NCBI GenBank assembly: GCA_019749805.1 | Contig: JAIEPH010000045.1 | Location: 24,113 to 88,112, forward strand | DNA: 64,000 nt | Reading direction: 5' to 3' | DNA from: Mycobacteriaceae bacterium | GTDB taxonomy: Bacteria > Actinomycetota > Actinomycetes > Mycobacteriales > Mycobacteriaceae | In this document: in pieces, positions 9,318-18,510 of the stretch | How positions within the stretch are numbered: position 1 is the stretch's first letter | How the letters are laid out: every line of letters starts with the position of its first letter | Made by a program: the position numbers and the translations under genes | The notes under the pieces: generated by a model | The model's input: the letters and a program-made list of their open reading frames with translations, nothing else | Databases searched by the model: none | What the model was told of the DNA's origin: nothing

Positions 9318-10037
9318 TCACAGGCCTTCGGTGAAGTCGTATGTGGAGGGAATGGTTTCGCCAGGACGGGGGACGCCGTAGACCACGGCGATCTCGTCGC
9401 GATCGCCCAGCATGATGGCCGCCGGGTTTCCGGTCTGCGGTGCGCCGTTGACGAAAACGCGCACGGCCTTACCCTCGGCGGCGCGCAGCGCCCCGATGTT
9501 GTCCGCCGACAGATTCACCTGCCATTCGGTGAAAACCTCCCCCAGGCTGAACTGTCTTTTCACCGGCGACTCCACGTGAATCACGCCCTTACCGTCATGG
9601 GTGTGCAGCGGGCTAATAGTGCCGCGCTTGGTGTCGATGCCCAACTCGGCTGGAACCGGCACAGGCTCACCATCAACGAGCACATCCAGATGGGCGTGAA
9701 TGTGCTCCACGGCCCCTTCGCTACCTAACATCGGCAACCCGGCTGCGGCCACCGCCGCACTCGCATCCGCAGGCGCCGGCCACGGCGGCATCGTTTCGGC
9801 GCCCACGGCCACGGTGGCCGGTGGACTCTGCAGGCTCGCCGATTCCGTGTCCGGTGTGGGCCGTCCGGGCGATTTCATGATGCTGATAATCACGATCACC
9901 ACAATGGGAGCTACGAACACCACACCCGCGGCGAGCCACAGCCAACCGCTGCGTCGGCTCGACTGCGCACGCGCGATGGCCTTGCGTCCATCTCGTGAAG
10001 ACTTCACCGTCGTCCGGGGGCTTTTCCTCGCCGCCAT
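9318..10037 (-). CDS. Single-pass membrane protein with His-rich extracytoplasmic domain
   Basis: The 239-residue product starts with a basic cytoplasmic tail, has one hydrophobic helix at about residues 32-55, then a Pro-rich linker and an extracytoplasmic domain from about 110. That domain holds HIHAHLDVLVDG, SPLHTHDGKGVIHVES and FVNGAPQ, with enough histidines to form a metal site. It resembles uncharacterised actinobacterial proteins of the same layout. The ATG at 10037 is chosen because GGAG lies eight bases upstream. A dyad operator at 10080 sits upstream, so it likely belongs to the BlaI-type regulon. A periplasmic metal-binding role is inference. Confidence 0.75.
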   Translation of the reverse strand: MAARKSPRTTVKSSRDGRKAIARAQSSRRSGWLWLAAGVVFVAPIVVIVIISIMKSPGRPTPDTESASLQSPPATVAVGAETMPPWPAPADASAAVAAAGLPMLGSEGAVEHIHAHLDVLVDGEPVPVPAELGIDTKRGTISPLHTHDGKGVIHVESPVKRQFSLGEVFTEWQVNLSADNIGALRAAEGKAVRVFVNGAPQTGNPAAIMLGDRDEIAVVYGVPRPGETIPSTYDFTEGL

Positions 10038-10079
10038 GAACACACTCCGTTCGTCTGCAGACACGCCCTCATATGTAGC

Positions 10080-10096
10080 TACTGCATAGCTTAGTA
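10080..10096. promoter_or_regulatory. 17-bp BlaI-type dyad TACTGCATAGCTTAGTA
   Basis: It is nested in a larger perfect inverted repeat, TAGCTACT and AGTAGCTA (10076-10083 and 10093-10100). It lies about 43 bp upstream of the His-rich membrane protein gene. Confidence 0.7.
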
Positions 10097-10172
10097 GCTA
10101 GTCCCGGCCCAATTGTTCTTCGCAGGACGCGTCAATGGGGCCGCATCCAGGCCGGTAACAAATCCGGCAACC

Positions 10173-10346
10173 TCAGATGTGGTGCTGTCGTTCAGACTTC
10201 AGCTGGTCGACCTCTGCCCGCAGCCGAGTCATTTCCTCACGCTCAGCCATGTCCGTCCCGTGACTGGGCCGCATCATCAGAAACATCATCAGGCCCATAC
10301 CAACCGGACAGGCCAGCGCGGCGGCGGCCAAGAGTAGCTGCTCCAT
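10173..10346 (-). CDS. Small membrane protein of metal-island type
   Basis: The 57-residue product has one hydrophobic helix containing LACPVGMGLMMFLMM, then a charged coiled-coil-like tail (REEMTRLRAEVDQLKSE) ending in two histidines. The CP-Met-rich helix resembles that of the DUF2933-like proteins at 12181 and 39666. The ATG at 10346 has GGGAG six bases upstream, so the longer upstream frame is not used. It shares a divergent control region with the TlpA-like gene at 10461. Confidence 0.65.
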   Translation of the reverse strand: MEQLLLAAAALACPVGMGLMMFLMMRPSHGTDMAEREEMTRLRAEVDQLKSERQHHI

Positions 10347-10409
10347 TCGGGACTCCCTTCGGCGCGTAGGACCCTGCGCGCCGTCGTTCGCACGCGTCGG
10401 CCTACGATC

Positions 10410-10426
10410 TACGTACACGCATAGTA
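10410..10426. promoter_or_regulatory. 17-bp BlaI-type dyad TACGTACACGCATAGTA
   Basis: It sits between the divergent small membrane protein gene and the tlpA-ccdA operon and could control both. The half-sites extend to TCTAC and GTAGA. Confidence 0.7.
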
Positions 10427-10460
10427 GACCCGATGGAAATCCATCACCAGTGGAGAACCG

Positions 10461-11048
10461 ATGCCCAATCGCCTCCGTGCACTCGGGGTGTGCGCCATCG
10501 CGGCCCTCATCGTGGTGGGATGTGCCACTGGACGCGATGCCGTCGCGCAGGGCGGCACATTTGAGTTCGTGTCACCCGGGGGCAAGACCGACCTCTTCTA
10601 CGATCCACCGCAGACCCGCGGCAGTATCGGCGACCTCATTGGTCCCGCGCTGATGGACGATCGAGCGATCCATCTATCTGATTTCGCCGGCAAGGTGGTC
10701 GTGGTCAACATCTGGGGGTCCTGGTGCGCACCGTGTCGCACCGAGACTCCTGAGCTCGAGAAGGTGTTCGATGAGACAGAACCCCTCGGGGTGGCCTTTC
10801 TTGGCATCGATGTGCGTGACGATCGTTCTGCCGCCAAGGATTTCGTCACCGACCGCAACGTCCGTTACCCGTCGATCTTCGATCCCTCGATGCGCAGCTT
10901 GATCGCCCTAGGCAAGGGCTACCCCACCAGCGTCGTGCCCACCACGCTAGTGCTCGACCGCAAGCATCACGTCGCTGCCGTCTTCTTGAGGGCGCTGCTG
11001 GCCGAGGATCTGCGGCCCGTCGTGCAGCGGATCGCGGCAGAGCCGTGA
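10461..11048 (+). CDS. TlpA-like thioredoxin-fold lipoprotein
   Basis: The 195-residue product has a lipobox (IVVGC at about residues 18-22) and a TlpA/ResA-type thioredoxin domain with active site WCAPC at about residue 88 and the cis-Pro loop VVPTTLVLD. It should reduce disulfides outside the membrane, receiving electrons from CcdA. Its stop overlaps the start of ccdA (GTGA), so translation is coupled. Similar pairs serve cytochrome c maturation, or thiol repair under copper stress; the BlaI-type operator upstream and the neighbours favour the latter. Confidence 0.9.
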   Translation: MPNRLRALGVCAIAALIVVGCATGRDAVAQGGTFEFVSPGGKTDLFYDPPQTRGSIGDLIGPALMDDRAIHLSDFAGKVVVVNIWGSWCAPCRTETPELEKVFDETEPLGVAFLGIDVRDDRSAAKDFVTDRNVRYPSIFDPSMRSLIALGKGYPTSVVPTTLVLDRKHHVAAVFLRALLAEDLRPVVQRIAAEP

Positions 11049-11839
11049 CCGCATACGCGCAGGGCATCGGGGACATGTTTGGCGCGGCGGCGGCCTCAGG
11101 GCCGCTGGTCCTCGGGCTAGGCACGGCCGCGGTGGCCGGCACCGTTTCGTTCGCGTCTCCGTGTTGCATCCCCTTGGTGCCCGGCTATCTGTCCTACCTT
11201 GCTGGCGCCGCAGGGGCGAACGGCTCACCAGATGAGCCGCCGACAGCGCGGGATTCGTGGCGTGCAGCCGGTGCTGCCCTCCTGTTTGTCGCCGGGTTCA
11301 CCGTGGTGTTTGTTGCAGCGACGGCGTCAGTGTTCGGATTGATCGGCGCACTGGCACTCAACAGCAATCTGCTGCAGCAGATCGGCGGCGTAATCACCAT
11401 CGTCATGGGCCTGGTATTCATCGGGTTCATCCCAATGCTGCAGCGCGACATCAGGTTTCACCCGTACCGGGTGACCGGTATTGTGGGAGCACCGCTGCTC
11501 GGCGCGACATTCGGGCTCGGCTGGACGCCCTGCTTGGGACCCACGCTGGCCGGCGTCCTCTCCGTGGCCGCCGGCACGCAAGGGGTAACCGCGGCACGCG
11601 GTGTGCTACTCATCGTTGCTTACTGTCTAGGCCTTGGCGTGCCATTTGTCCTGCTGGCGCTGGGCACGAGCGCGATGCAGCGCTGGCTGGGGTGGCTCCG
11701 GCGCCACACCCGGCGCATACAAATTGCCGGCGGAATCATGCTGATCGCCGTTGGTATCGCATTGGTCACCGGAGAATGGGCCGTTTTCGTCGGCTGGATC
11801 CGCGACCAATTCGTGACGACCACGGTCATGCCGATGTGA
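11045..11839 (+). CDS. ccdA: CcdA-family transmembrane thiol-disulfide carrier
   Basis: The 264-residue protein has six predicted membrane helices and the two CcdA cysteine motifs, SPCCIPLVPGYLSYL in the first helix and GWTPCLGPTL in the fourth. CcdA passes electrons from cytoplasmic thioredoxin across the membrane to TlpA-like proteins. It overlaps the TlpA-like gene by four bases, which makes that protein its obvious partner. GTG 11045 is fixed by this overlap. Confidence 0.92.
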   Translation: MTAYAQGIGDMFGAAAASGPLVLGLGTAAVAGTVSFASPCCIPLVPGYLSYLAGAAGANGSPDEPPTARDSWRAAGAALLFVAGFTVVFVAATASVFGLIGALALNSNLLQQIGGVITIVMGLVFIGFIPMLQRDIRFHPYRVTGIVGAPLLGATFGLGWTPCLGPTLAGVLSVAAGTQGVTAARGVLLIVAYCLGLGVPFVLLALGTSAMQRWLGWLRRHTRRIQIAGGIMLIAVGIALVTGEWAVFVGWIRDQFVTTTVMPM

Positions 11840-12062
11840 GCCCGAGACCTGTGCATAGCGGTGCCCACCAGCCACTTTGACCCAGCCGGCGTAGAGGCCG
11901 CGTGAACGGATGGGTCGCCAAGCACTTCGATCTGAAAGTGCAACTCGAGTGAGGCGCCGTCATCGGCGCCCCCAGCACGCTAAGTACTGGCTTTGGGCGT
12001 CGCGCTTGCCGCGCCCGTTGTCGGCTACCGCATCCCGGCAACGGCGATACGGCCGCGCACCC

Positions 12063-12082
12063 TAGGGACTTTGGTCCTTACA
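12063..12082. promoter_or_regulatory. DosR-like box with GGGACTTTGGTCC core
   Basis: The core GGGACTTTGGTCC matches most positions of the mycobacterial DosR/DevR consensus TTSGGGACTWWAGTCCCSAA. It lies about 100 bp upstream of the DUF2933-like gene and just before a BlaI-type dyad. Confidence 0.5.
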
Positions 12083-12100
12083 GACGATGACCTTTGTTCT

Positions 12101-12117
12101 ACGGATCAAGTACGTAG
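12101..12117. promoter_or_regulatory. 17-bp BlaI-type dyad TACGGATCAAGTACGTA
   Basis: TACG and CGTA ends match the family seen across the window. It lies upstream of the gene at 12181 and would also control the following ABC transporter if these are one operon. Confidence 0.55.
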
Positions 12118-12180
12118 TCCCATTGGCTTCGCCACGCTAGTGGCGCACCGTTAACCCAAGCCTAAACGGAAGGAAACAAG

Positions 12181-12396
12181 ATGAAACGCCAGTATTACCC
12201 GTGGTACGCAATAGCCTTGGCCGCCGCCATCGTCGCCGCAGTCGCCGTTGGAGTGCCAATCTCGACGCTCCTACTCCTGCTGGTGGTGTTGGCGTGCCCG
12301 CTGATGATGATGTTCATGATGGGCGGCCACGGTCATGGGTCCGATGGCAGTACCGATGAAACGCATCAACACCACGACTCCTCCGGACGCTCCTAA
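12181..12396 (+). CDS. Small His-rich membrane protein, DUF2933-like
   Basis: The 71-residue protein has one or two hydrophobic segments ending in LACPLMMMFMMGGHGHG, followed by an acidic His-rich tail (DETHQHHDSS). This Cys-Pro-Met-rich helix with a GGHGH exit is typical of DUF2933-like proteins in copper and silver resistance loci. GGAAGG lies upstream of the ATG. It is followed after 21 bases by an ABC transporter and likely shares its transcript. A related protein is encoded at 39666. Confidence 0.75.
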   Translation: MKRQYYPWYAIALAAAIVAAVAVGVPISTLLLLLVVLACPLMMMFMMGGHGHGSDGSTDETHQHHDSSGRS

Positions 12397-12417
12397 CCGA
12401 TCGAGCACCGATCGATC

Positions 12418-13122
12418 ATGAATCACAAGGCGACCGCAACAGCGACATCCGATGAGCCGCTGACGGGGTCGTCCCAGTCTGTGCTGTCGGCACAGGGGAT
12501 TGAAAAGTCGTTTCGGCAGGGCATGTGGCCCGCGTCGCACCGCCAACCGGTGCTGCGGGGGGCCGACCTGACCCTATCCCCGGGTGAGGTCGTCGGGTTG
12601 GTGGGCGAGAACGGTTCCGGCAAGTCGACGATGATGAAGATCTTGGTCGGCGAGTTGGCCCCTGACGCGGGCACCGTGACCCGCTCCGGCGTGCTGGGGT
12701 ACTGCCCGCAGCAGCCGGTGGTCTATGACCGGCTGACCTGCGATGAGCACATCGAATTGTTCGGCCGCGCCTACCGCATGACCCATGAGGCGGAGCGGCG
12801 CGCGCGACGAGATCTGTACGAAGCGCTTGGCTTTGAACGCTATGCCGGCACCCGGGCGGACCGCCTGTCGGGCGGCACGTTGGCCAAGCTCAACCTGACC
12901 CTGGCCATGCTCGCCGACCCGCCCGCGTTGCTGCTCGACGAGCCCTACGCCGGATTCGACTGGGACACCTATCTGAAGTTCTGGGAGCTGATGGGCCATC
13001 GTCGCGAAGCTGGACGATCGGTGTTGATCATCAGTCACTTCGTGGCCGACGAACATCGCTTCGACCGCATCGTTCAGCTGTGCGGCGGGCAGGTGTGCGC
13101 GGGGCAGGCTGTCCCGCGATGA
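12418..13122 (+). CDS. ABC transporter ATP-binding protein
   Basis: This 234-residue ATPase has Walker A GENGSGKST at about residue 62, the signature LSGGTLAKLN, Walker B LLLDEPYAGFD and a switch His (IISHF). Its stop overlaps the permease start by four bases (ATGA), so the two form one exporter of the ABC-2 type. The DosR-like box and BlaI-type dyad upstream of 12181 would place it in the stress regulon. The substrate is unknown. Confidence 0.92.
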   Translation: MNHKATATATSDEPLTGSSQSVLSAQGIEKSFRQGMWPASHRQPVLRGADLTLSPGEVVGLVGENGSGKSTMMKILVGELAPDAGTVTRSGVLGYCPQQPVVYDRLTCDEHIELFGRAYRMTHEAERRARRDLYEALGFERYAGTRADRLSGGTLAKLNLTLAMLADPPALLLDEPYAGFDWDTYLKFWELMGHRREAGRSVLIISHFVADEHRFDRIVQLCGGQVCAGQAVPR

Positions 13123-14636
13123 CTACCGCGGTGCACGAGCAATGGCGGCCGATGCTGCTGCTGACCCGATCGTTCGTCGCCGACTATGTGCGCAATCCGG
13201 TGAACTTGATAGTCCTGGTTCTGGTGCCGCTGGTGTTCGTCATGGTGGCGGCACGCTCATTGGCCGATGCGATGGAGTTGTTGGGCGGGGATCTCGGGCC
13301 CGCGCTGGAGACGACGACGGCGGGCTGGGCGGCCGGCTTCCTCTCCAGCCTGGCAATGTACTTCCAAATCCGTTCGGCCCGCGCCGCGGACAGGCGCATG
13401 CTGCTGGCCGGCTTGCCGTCGCCACGTCTGATTGCTGCCCGGGCGGGAACCGGGCTTCTGCTGGCTCTTCTGGCGTCGGCGGTCGCGCTGGTCGCGCTGG
13501 CGGCGCGCACGGGAATCGACGATCCGGGCCGCGTGATCGCTGGCACATTGATGTTCGCCGTCATCTATCTGGCGATCGGCGCGCTCGTGGGTGTGGCGGT
13601 TGGCAATCCGGTCAACGGCGCGGTGGTGATCCTGCTCATTTGGATGATCGACGTGTTCTTCGGTCCCGGGGGCAGCGGTGGCGACTACGTCATATCACGG
13701 TTCTTCCCAACTCATTTCGTCACTCTGTGGATGGTCGACCTGCCGTCCCGTCACGGTGGGCGGCTGGGCGATCTAGGGATTTCCCTTGTCTGGGTCGTGG
13801 GCGCCATTGTGGTCGCCGCGGCGGTGTTGGCGGCGGGCTCCCGCACGGGCCGACGTAGCCATCGCTCTTCCGGACAGTTGGCTACCGCACTGCGGTTCGG
13901 TTTCGTCGATCTGCGCCGAAACCCCGTGCTATTGGTGCTTCTGGTGATCGTGCCGGTGTTATTCGTGCTGCTCGCCGAGGTCACCACACCGGCTCGCGAC
14001 CTGGTCCTCACGGTCGTCGAGGATGGCGCCTCCCGCGCCGCGTCGTTCTGGTTCCCCGAGGTGCATGCCGGAACGATGGCTCCGATCGCGATCGCGGGGC
14101 TGGCCGCCCTGGCCGGCATGTTCGTGGTCATCGACGCCGCGGCCGGCGATGGACGGCTGCGGCTGGCCGGCTTCCGTTCGGGCATCGTCGTGTCGGCCCG
14201 GCTCGGCGTGGTCGCTGTCGCCGTCGTCGTCATCACGGTGGCCGCACTGGCCTTCACGGCAACGGTTTTCGATGCCCAGCAGTGGGCGGGATACGCTGGC
14301 GCCAATCTCCTGCTCGGGATGACCTATGCGCTGGTCGGTGTGATCATCGGACCGCTATTCGGCCGTGTCGCAGGCGTTTTCATCGCCTTCCTCGTCCCCT
14401 TCCTCGATCTTGGCATCGCCCAAAGCCCCATGCTTCGTCCCGTACCCGCGCAATGGGCAAATCTGCTGCCCGGATACGGCTGGACCAAGGTACTTTTCGA
14501 CACCGGGCTTACGGCGCACTTCGACCAGACGGTTCCCCTGCTGGCCGGACTGGCCTGGCTCAGCGGGCTGCTGCTTGTTGCCTCGTTGGTGCTCGCGCGT
14601 TTACGCCGGCAGGGCCCCAACCGTGTTGCTGGATGA
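13119..14636 (+). CDS. ABC-2-type transporter permease
   Basis: The 505-residue product contains two sets of about six membrane helices, each resembling an ABC-2 permease half, joined near residue 250; it may therefore supply both membrane halves. The ATG at 13119 is set by the ATGA overlap with the ATPase gene. It pairs with that ATPase as an exporter, possibly of a metal-stress product or lipid. Confidence 0.85.
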   Translation: MTTAVHEQWRPMLLLTRSFVADYVRNPVNLIVLVLVPLVFVMVAARSLADAMELLGGDLGPALETTTAGWAAGFLSSLAMYFQIRSARAADRRMLLAGLPSPRLIAARAGTGLLLALLASAVALVALAARTGIDDPGRVIAGTLMFAVIYLAIGALVGVAVGNPVNGAVVILLIWMIDVFFGPGGSGGDYVISRFFPTHFVTLWMVDLPSRHGGRLGDLGISLVWVVGAIVVAAAVLAAGSRTGRRSHRSSGQLATALRFGFVDLRRNPVLLVLLVIVPVLFVLLAEVTTPARDLVLTVVEDGASRAASFWFPEVHAGTMAPIAIAGLAALAGMFVVIDAAAGDGRLRLAGFRSGIVVSARLGVVAVAVVVITVAALAFTATVFDAQQWAGYAGANLLLGMTYALVGVIIGPLFGRVAGVFIAFLVPFLDLGIAQSPMLRPVPAQWANLLPGYGWTKVLFDTGLTAHFDQTVPLLAGLAWLSGLLLVASLVLARLRRQGPNRVAG

Positions 14637-15438
14637 CTCCGCTGTCGGCGTGCGCACAAGTAGTTTCGATTCGTGGCGGATCGGTCCTGCTGGACAACAT
14701 CACGGCGTCGACAGTCAGGCGCCGCGGGCCTAGCATCCTGGACTCCTACGGCACTGCCTCGAGGATCTACAGTCTAGCGTGGTCAGTGGTCTCGATAACA
14801 ACCCGTGGGGTGTCGCTGCTCGCCACGCGCGCCAGCCATCATCGGGCCGCGACCGCGGCGCGAGAAACGCCCACAGCTTGCCGTCGGCTGATCGGACGGA
14901 GAGCCGTGAAAGAACTGGGGCATTACCGGATTGAGCACACCCAGCTCACCCCGGTCGCCAACCACCTTAGCGCTGATCTGCAGCAGATCCGACGAGCACA
15001 ACGATCAGCGGATCCGCCCCGTGTGCCCGCCGGTAAATCGGAACTCGGCCGTCATCGCCCGGTCGATTGGACCGCCAGCACGATGCGGATACCCTCGAGA
15101 TGGCGAATTGGACCACAGTGACCACGGCGGGCCAACGTGTGCGCGGTTCTGCCGAGCCTCGGCCGAGCGAATCAGCATGCCGATCACCCACATCCCGGCT
15201 CAAAATTCCGGCGGCGCACAATGATTGGTCGATCCCGGGTTTGATGTACACCTGGGCGCGTGTGGTTCTGTGCTACCCGTGCTGTTTGAAGCCTACGGCG
15301 AGAGCCCGTGGCGGTTGAAGGAATGAGGACTTTTGGCCGCGCGTGGTGGTCAGATGGCCTCTAGCCCTTCCGGCAATTCACGACAACAGTCGTTCCTCGT
15401 ACACACGATTCGCCACGGGCAACGAGGGGAGATCAGTG
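14637..15438. other. Region holding only a decayed gene fragment
   Basis: Apart from the oxidoreductase fragment at 14858-15075, no gene is apparent. The reading frames here are short and broken. Confidence 0.5.
14858..15075 (-). pseudogene. Truncated duplicate of the Gfo/Idh/MocA oxidoreductase gene
   Basis: About 215 bp match 15997-16212 closely by eye (roughly nine bases in ten) on the same strand. The fragment encodes part of the C-terminal domain (SSDLLQISAKVVGD, then NPVMPQF). Both ends stop abruptly and frames are broken, so it cannot make a protein. Confidence 0.8.
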
Positions 15439-15729
15439 ATGAACAGATTGAGCGTCACGCGAGTCAGCTCGGCATTGGCGGTGTTCGGCGTCATCACCTA
15501 CGCGGTCTGCTTCATCTGGCATGCGCTTGCGCACACGTCGTTTACCGACAGTGCCTTTGTCGCCGCGTTTCCCGGCTTCAGCTGGAGCGTCACCGGGTTC
15601 TTGACCGGGCTTGGCTGGAGCATCGTCTATAGCGTCTACACCGGGGTCGTGTTCGTCGTGGCTTACAACCTGTGTTGCCGCGTCACGGTCGACCGTCGCA
15701 CACGCGCCGAACACCCGAACATCCATTGA
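15439..15729 (+). CDS. Small membrane protein, DUF5676-like
   Basis: The 96-residue protein has two hydrophobic segments: FGVITYAVCFIWHAL and a second containing GFSWSVTGFLTGLGWSIVY, split by a short exposed loop. The layout is like DUF5676 proteins, small membrane proteins often found in metal-resistance clusters. ATG 15439 has GGGGAG eight bases upstream. Function is not known. Confidence 0.65.
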   Translation: MNRLSVTRVSSALAVFGVITYAVCFIWHALAHTSFTDSAFVAAFPGFSWSVTGFLTGLGWSIVYSVYTGVVFVVAYNLCCRVTVDRRTRAEHPNIH

Positions 15730-15849
15730 GAGCCCCGTCAAATCTGAGGCGTGGTTGCGCACCGGCCAAGCTGGCCCGGCTCGTACGCAGAAGAAAGAGG
15801 TGCGGAGTGGAAGACAGGCACGGGAAGCGGTGTAACGCGTTGGGCGCGT

Positions 15850-16851
15850 TCAGCTGGGTTCGCGGAGTGGGAGGCCAGCGGCGCGATAGATCGCATCGAT
15901 GACGGTCATGTTCTCGACCGCGTCATCGGGCGTCGTGGTCACCGGTTCGCCGCGCAGCACTGCCGCGGCGAAAGCGTCGAGCTGATATGCGTAGGACGCG
16001 CGGCGCGAGAAGCGCTCCACCCGCTTGCCGTCGGCTGATCGGACGGAGAGCCGGTGACAGAACTGGGGCATTACCGGATTGAGCACACGCAGCTCACCCT
16101 GGTCGCCAACCACCTTGGCGCTGATCTGCAGCAGATCCGACGACCACATCGAGCAGTGGACTCGGCCGGTGTGCCCGCCGGCAAACCGCAACTCGGCCGT
16201 CATGGCCCGGTCGATCTCCCGATCACGCAGTTTCGCCTGCGCCGAAACAACTTCCGGGGTTGCACTGCCGAACGTGCGGACCATATGGACCGCATAGCAG
16301 CCGGCGTCCATCGTCGCGCCGCCGGCGAGCGAGTAGTCGTAGCGGATGTCGGAGAACTTCGGTAGCGGGTAGCACAGGGCCGCCTCCACCCGCTCAAGCT
16401 TTCCCAATTCGCCAGATGCAATGATCTGCCGAATTCGCGCAGCCAGCGGGTGGTAGCAGTAATGGAAGGCCTCCATCACGACCCGGTCGGACTTTGCGGC
16501 GAGTTCGGCGGTCTCACGGGCTTCGGCGGCGTTGGCGGTGAACGGCTTTTCGCACAGCACGTGCTTGCCGCTGCCCAGTGCGGCGCGGGTCCACCGGCCG
16601 TGCAAGCTGTTGGGCAGCGGGTTGTAGATTGCGTCGAGGCCCGCGTCGGCGATCAGCGTCTCGTAGCTTGCGTGCACTCGGGCGATGCCGTGTTTGGCGG
16701 CAAAGGCCCGTGCACGCGAGACGTCGCGCGCCGCCACAGCGGCGACCACGACCTCGTCGTTTCGTTTGGCCGGCTTGATGAGCGCCATCGGTGCGATACG
16801 CGCTGCGCCCAGGATGCCAATCCGCAGCGGGGAGGCCGCATTTCCCGTCAC
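15850..16851 (-). CDS. Gfo/Idh/MocA family NAD(P)-dependent oxidoreductase
   Basis: The 333-residue product opens with a Rossmann fold (RIGILGAARIAPMALI), has the family's EKPF motif (HVLCEKPFTANAAEA, about residue 95) and a C-terminal alpha/beta substrate domain with DAGCYAVHMVR. The substrate, probably a sugar or related polyol, cannot be told. GTG 16851 is chosen because family proteins begin just before this point and a TAGCGT hexamer seven bases upstream suggests a leaderless mRNA; a longer upstream frame has low-complexity sequence. A partial duplicate lies at 14858-15075. Confidence 0.88.
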   Translation of the reverse strand: MTGNAASPLRIGILGAARIAPMALIKPAKRNDEVVVAAVAARDVSRARAFAAKHGIARVHASYETLIADAGLDAIYNPLPNSLHGRWTRAALGSGKHVLCEKPFTANAAEARETAELAAKSDRVVMEAFHYCYHPLAARIRQIIASGELGKLERVEAALCYPLPKFSDIRYDYSLAGGATMDAGCYAVHMVRTFGSATPEVVSAQAKLRDREIDRAMTAELRFAGGHTGRVHCSMWSSDLLQISAKVVGDQGELRVLNPVMPQFCHRLSVRSADGKRVERFSRRASYAYQLDAFAAAVLRGEPVTTTPDDAVENMTVIDAIYRAAGLPLREPS

Positions 16852-17061
16852 GGACGCGACGCTAGCACTTGTCCCGGCTCGGTCGGTGAGGCGAGAAGCC
16901 GAGCGACTCGGCAAACGACGACTCGGCCCTGCGCTGCGGGAATCGTGTCTGTTGGTCGGGTGGGCTGCCGGATCAGAGGTGGCCACGACCGACCGGGCTA
17001 ACCTATCCGACCAAAGTTCGCTTTGTGAGCGATCACGGCCGCTCGAAGGCGCTGCGTCTGC

Positions 17062-18190
17062 TCATGCGCTCCTTCGTTTAATGGTGCGCAGTGTGGTCTT
17101 GGACGCTCGGGGATTGTGCGGGGACGTCCAGCGTGGCGGTCGTGTGCCGGATGCGGCCGGGGGGCGCGACGTGTAGCTGATCCCGCTGGGACCCGTGCCG
17201 ACAGCGATTGTCGCCCCAATCGACCGGCTGGGTAGGTCGATGACGGAGACCGTGTTGTCGTAGGTGTTTGTGACCCATGCCCGCGTTCCGGAAGTGTCGA
17301 TGACTACTCCGTGTGGCCCCGAGCCCGGTGCCGACCGCGCCGCGAACTGTCATTGCCGCGGTATCGATCACCGACAGCGCATGTCCGGGCTTTTCTGCAG
17401 TGCCCTGATCGGCCGACAACATAGTTGACTCGTCCGGTGTCAGGTACACCTGGACCGGAGAGGCGGACACCTGTGCGGTGCCAACAACCTTGCGGGCGGT
17501 CAGATCCACTTTCACCACTGCTGGAGGGTCGGTGATACCGGCGTAGGCGTACCCTCCATCGGCGGTGACTGCAACCTGCGCCGGGCCGGGGCCCACCGGG
17601 ACAGGGCCCAATAACCCATCGTCGGCAGGGTCGATGAGATCGACCGTCCCAGCCATCGTGTTGGCCACCACGATCAGCGAGCCGCCGGCGGCAGGGCGTA
17701 GTCCGTGAGGCATCCCGCCGAGGTCGATCCGGCCCGTCGCCTCAAGGCCCCGAGCCTGAAACACCGACACGGTGCCATCCCTGGAATTGGAGACATAAAC
17801 TTTGCCGTTCGGTGCCTCGATCACATGGGCCGGAGCTGATCCTGTGGCTGCAACCGCGGCGACCGTGTATGTGGCCGCGTCGATGGCCATCACCGTGTTG
17901 CTGACGCTGACGGCGTACACGGTTGCCCCGGCGCGGCCGACTTGAACGTTGTGCGGTCCTTTGATGCCGGTCACGGTCATCGCCACGGTGTTGGTGGCCG
18001 CGTCGACGACGGTCAGGCTTTCGCCGCCCTCGTCGGCCACCCATACCGACCCGGAGACGGTTCTGCTCGTCCCTGTCGGCGCTGTTGTCGTCTGTGGCTG
18101 CTTCGGCGAAACCGTCGTTGCGCCGGAACAGCCCGCCAGCGCTGCAGCAAGCGTGACAACTGCGGCAGCGGCAACAAGCCGAATGTTCAT
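17062..18190 (-). pseudogene. Beta-propeller (YVTN repeat) lipoprotein with a late frameshift
   Basis: A lipobox (ALAGC, about residue 20) is followed by repeated blades with V-DAATNTV, VYVSNSRDGTV and similar YVTN-type strands, enough for a seven-bladed propeller. At 17324-17326 an extra base in a run of three shifts the frame; the next frame continues with AWVTNTYDNTVSVIDLP, the missing last blade, and stops at 17062. As written the protein ends with unrelated residues to 17078. Proteins of this type bind surface ligands or electron-transfer partners. Its ATG overlaps the stop of the upstream 99-codon gene, so they are co-translated. Confidence 0.8.
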
Positions 18191-18486
18191 GGCATGTTGT
18201 CCTTTCGGCTTGGTGTGCTCGGTCTCCTGATGTTCGATGTCGCTGTGCCACCAGCGAGACGACGTTCAGGCTCCTCGGCCGTGTCCTCGGCGCCGAGCGC
18301 CTCGTCGATCTTGTCGGCGATAAGCTCCGTGTAGCTAAGGGTGTAGCGCATTGCGTCGCCAACGTTGCACCCCTCGGGCGAGCAGCCCAATAGGACAACG
18401 TCTGCTTCGGCCCACCGAAAGGTCCAATTCCGACTGACGAAGGTCCCTGAACTTGTCGGTCTGCCGCCAACCAGCGGATCGGGCAC
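18187..18486 (-). CDS. Uncharacterised small protein with CSPEGC motif
   Basis: The 99-residue frame contains VVLLGCSPEGCNVGDAMRY and an acidic helix, then an Arg/Ser-rich end. I do not recognise the family. The Cys-x4-Cys pair could bind a metal or act in redox chemistry. Its TGA overlaps the ATG of the propeller lipoprotein (ATGA), which argues that it is translated. The GTG at 18486 is only a possible start. The dyad at 18511 lies just upstream. Confidence 0.5.
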   Translation of the reverse strand: MPDPLVGGRPTSSGTFVSRNWTFRWAEADVVLLGCSPEGCNVGDAMRYTLSYTELIADKIDEALGAEDTAEEPERRLAGGTATSNIRRPSTPSRKDNMP

Positions 18487-18510
18487 CTACGCTCATGCGC
18501 ACCTGCCCAG

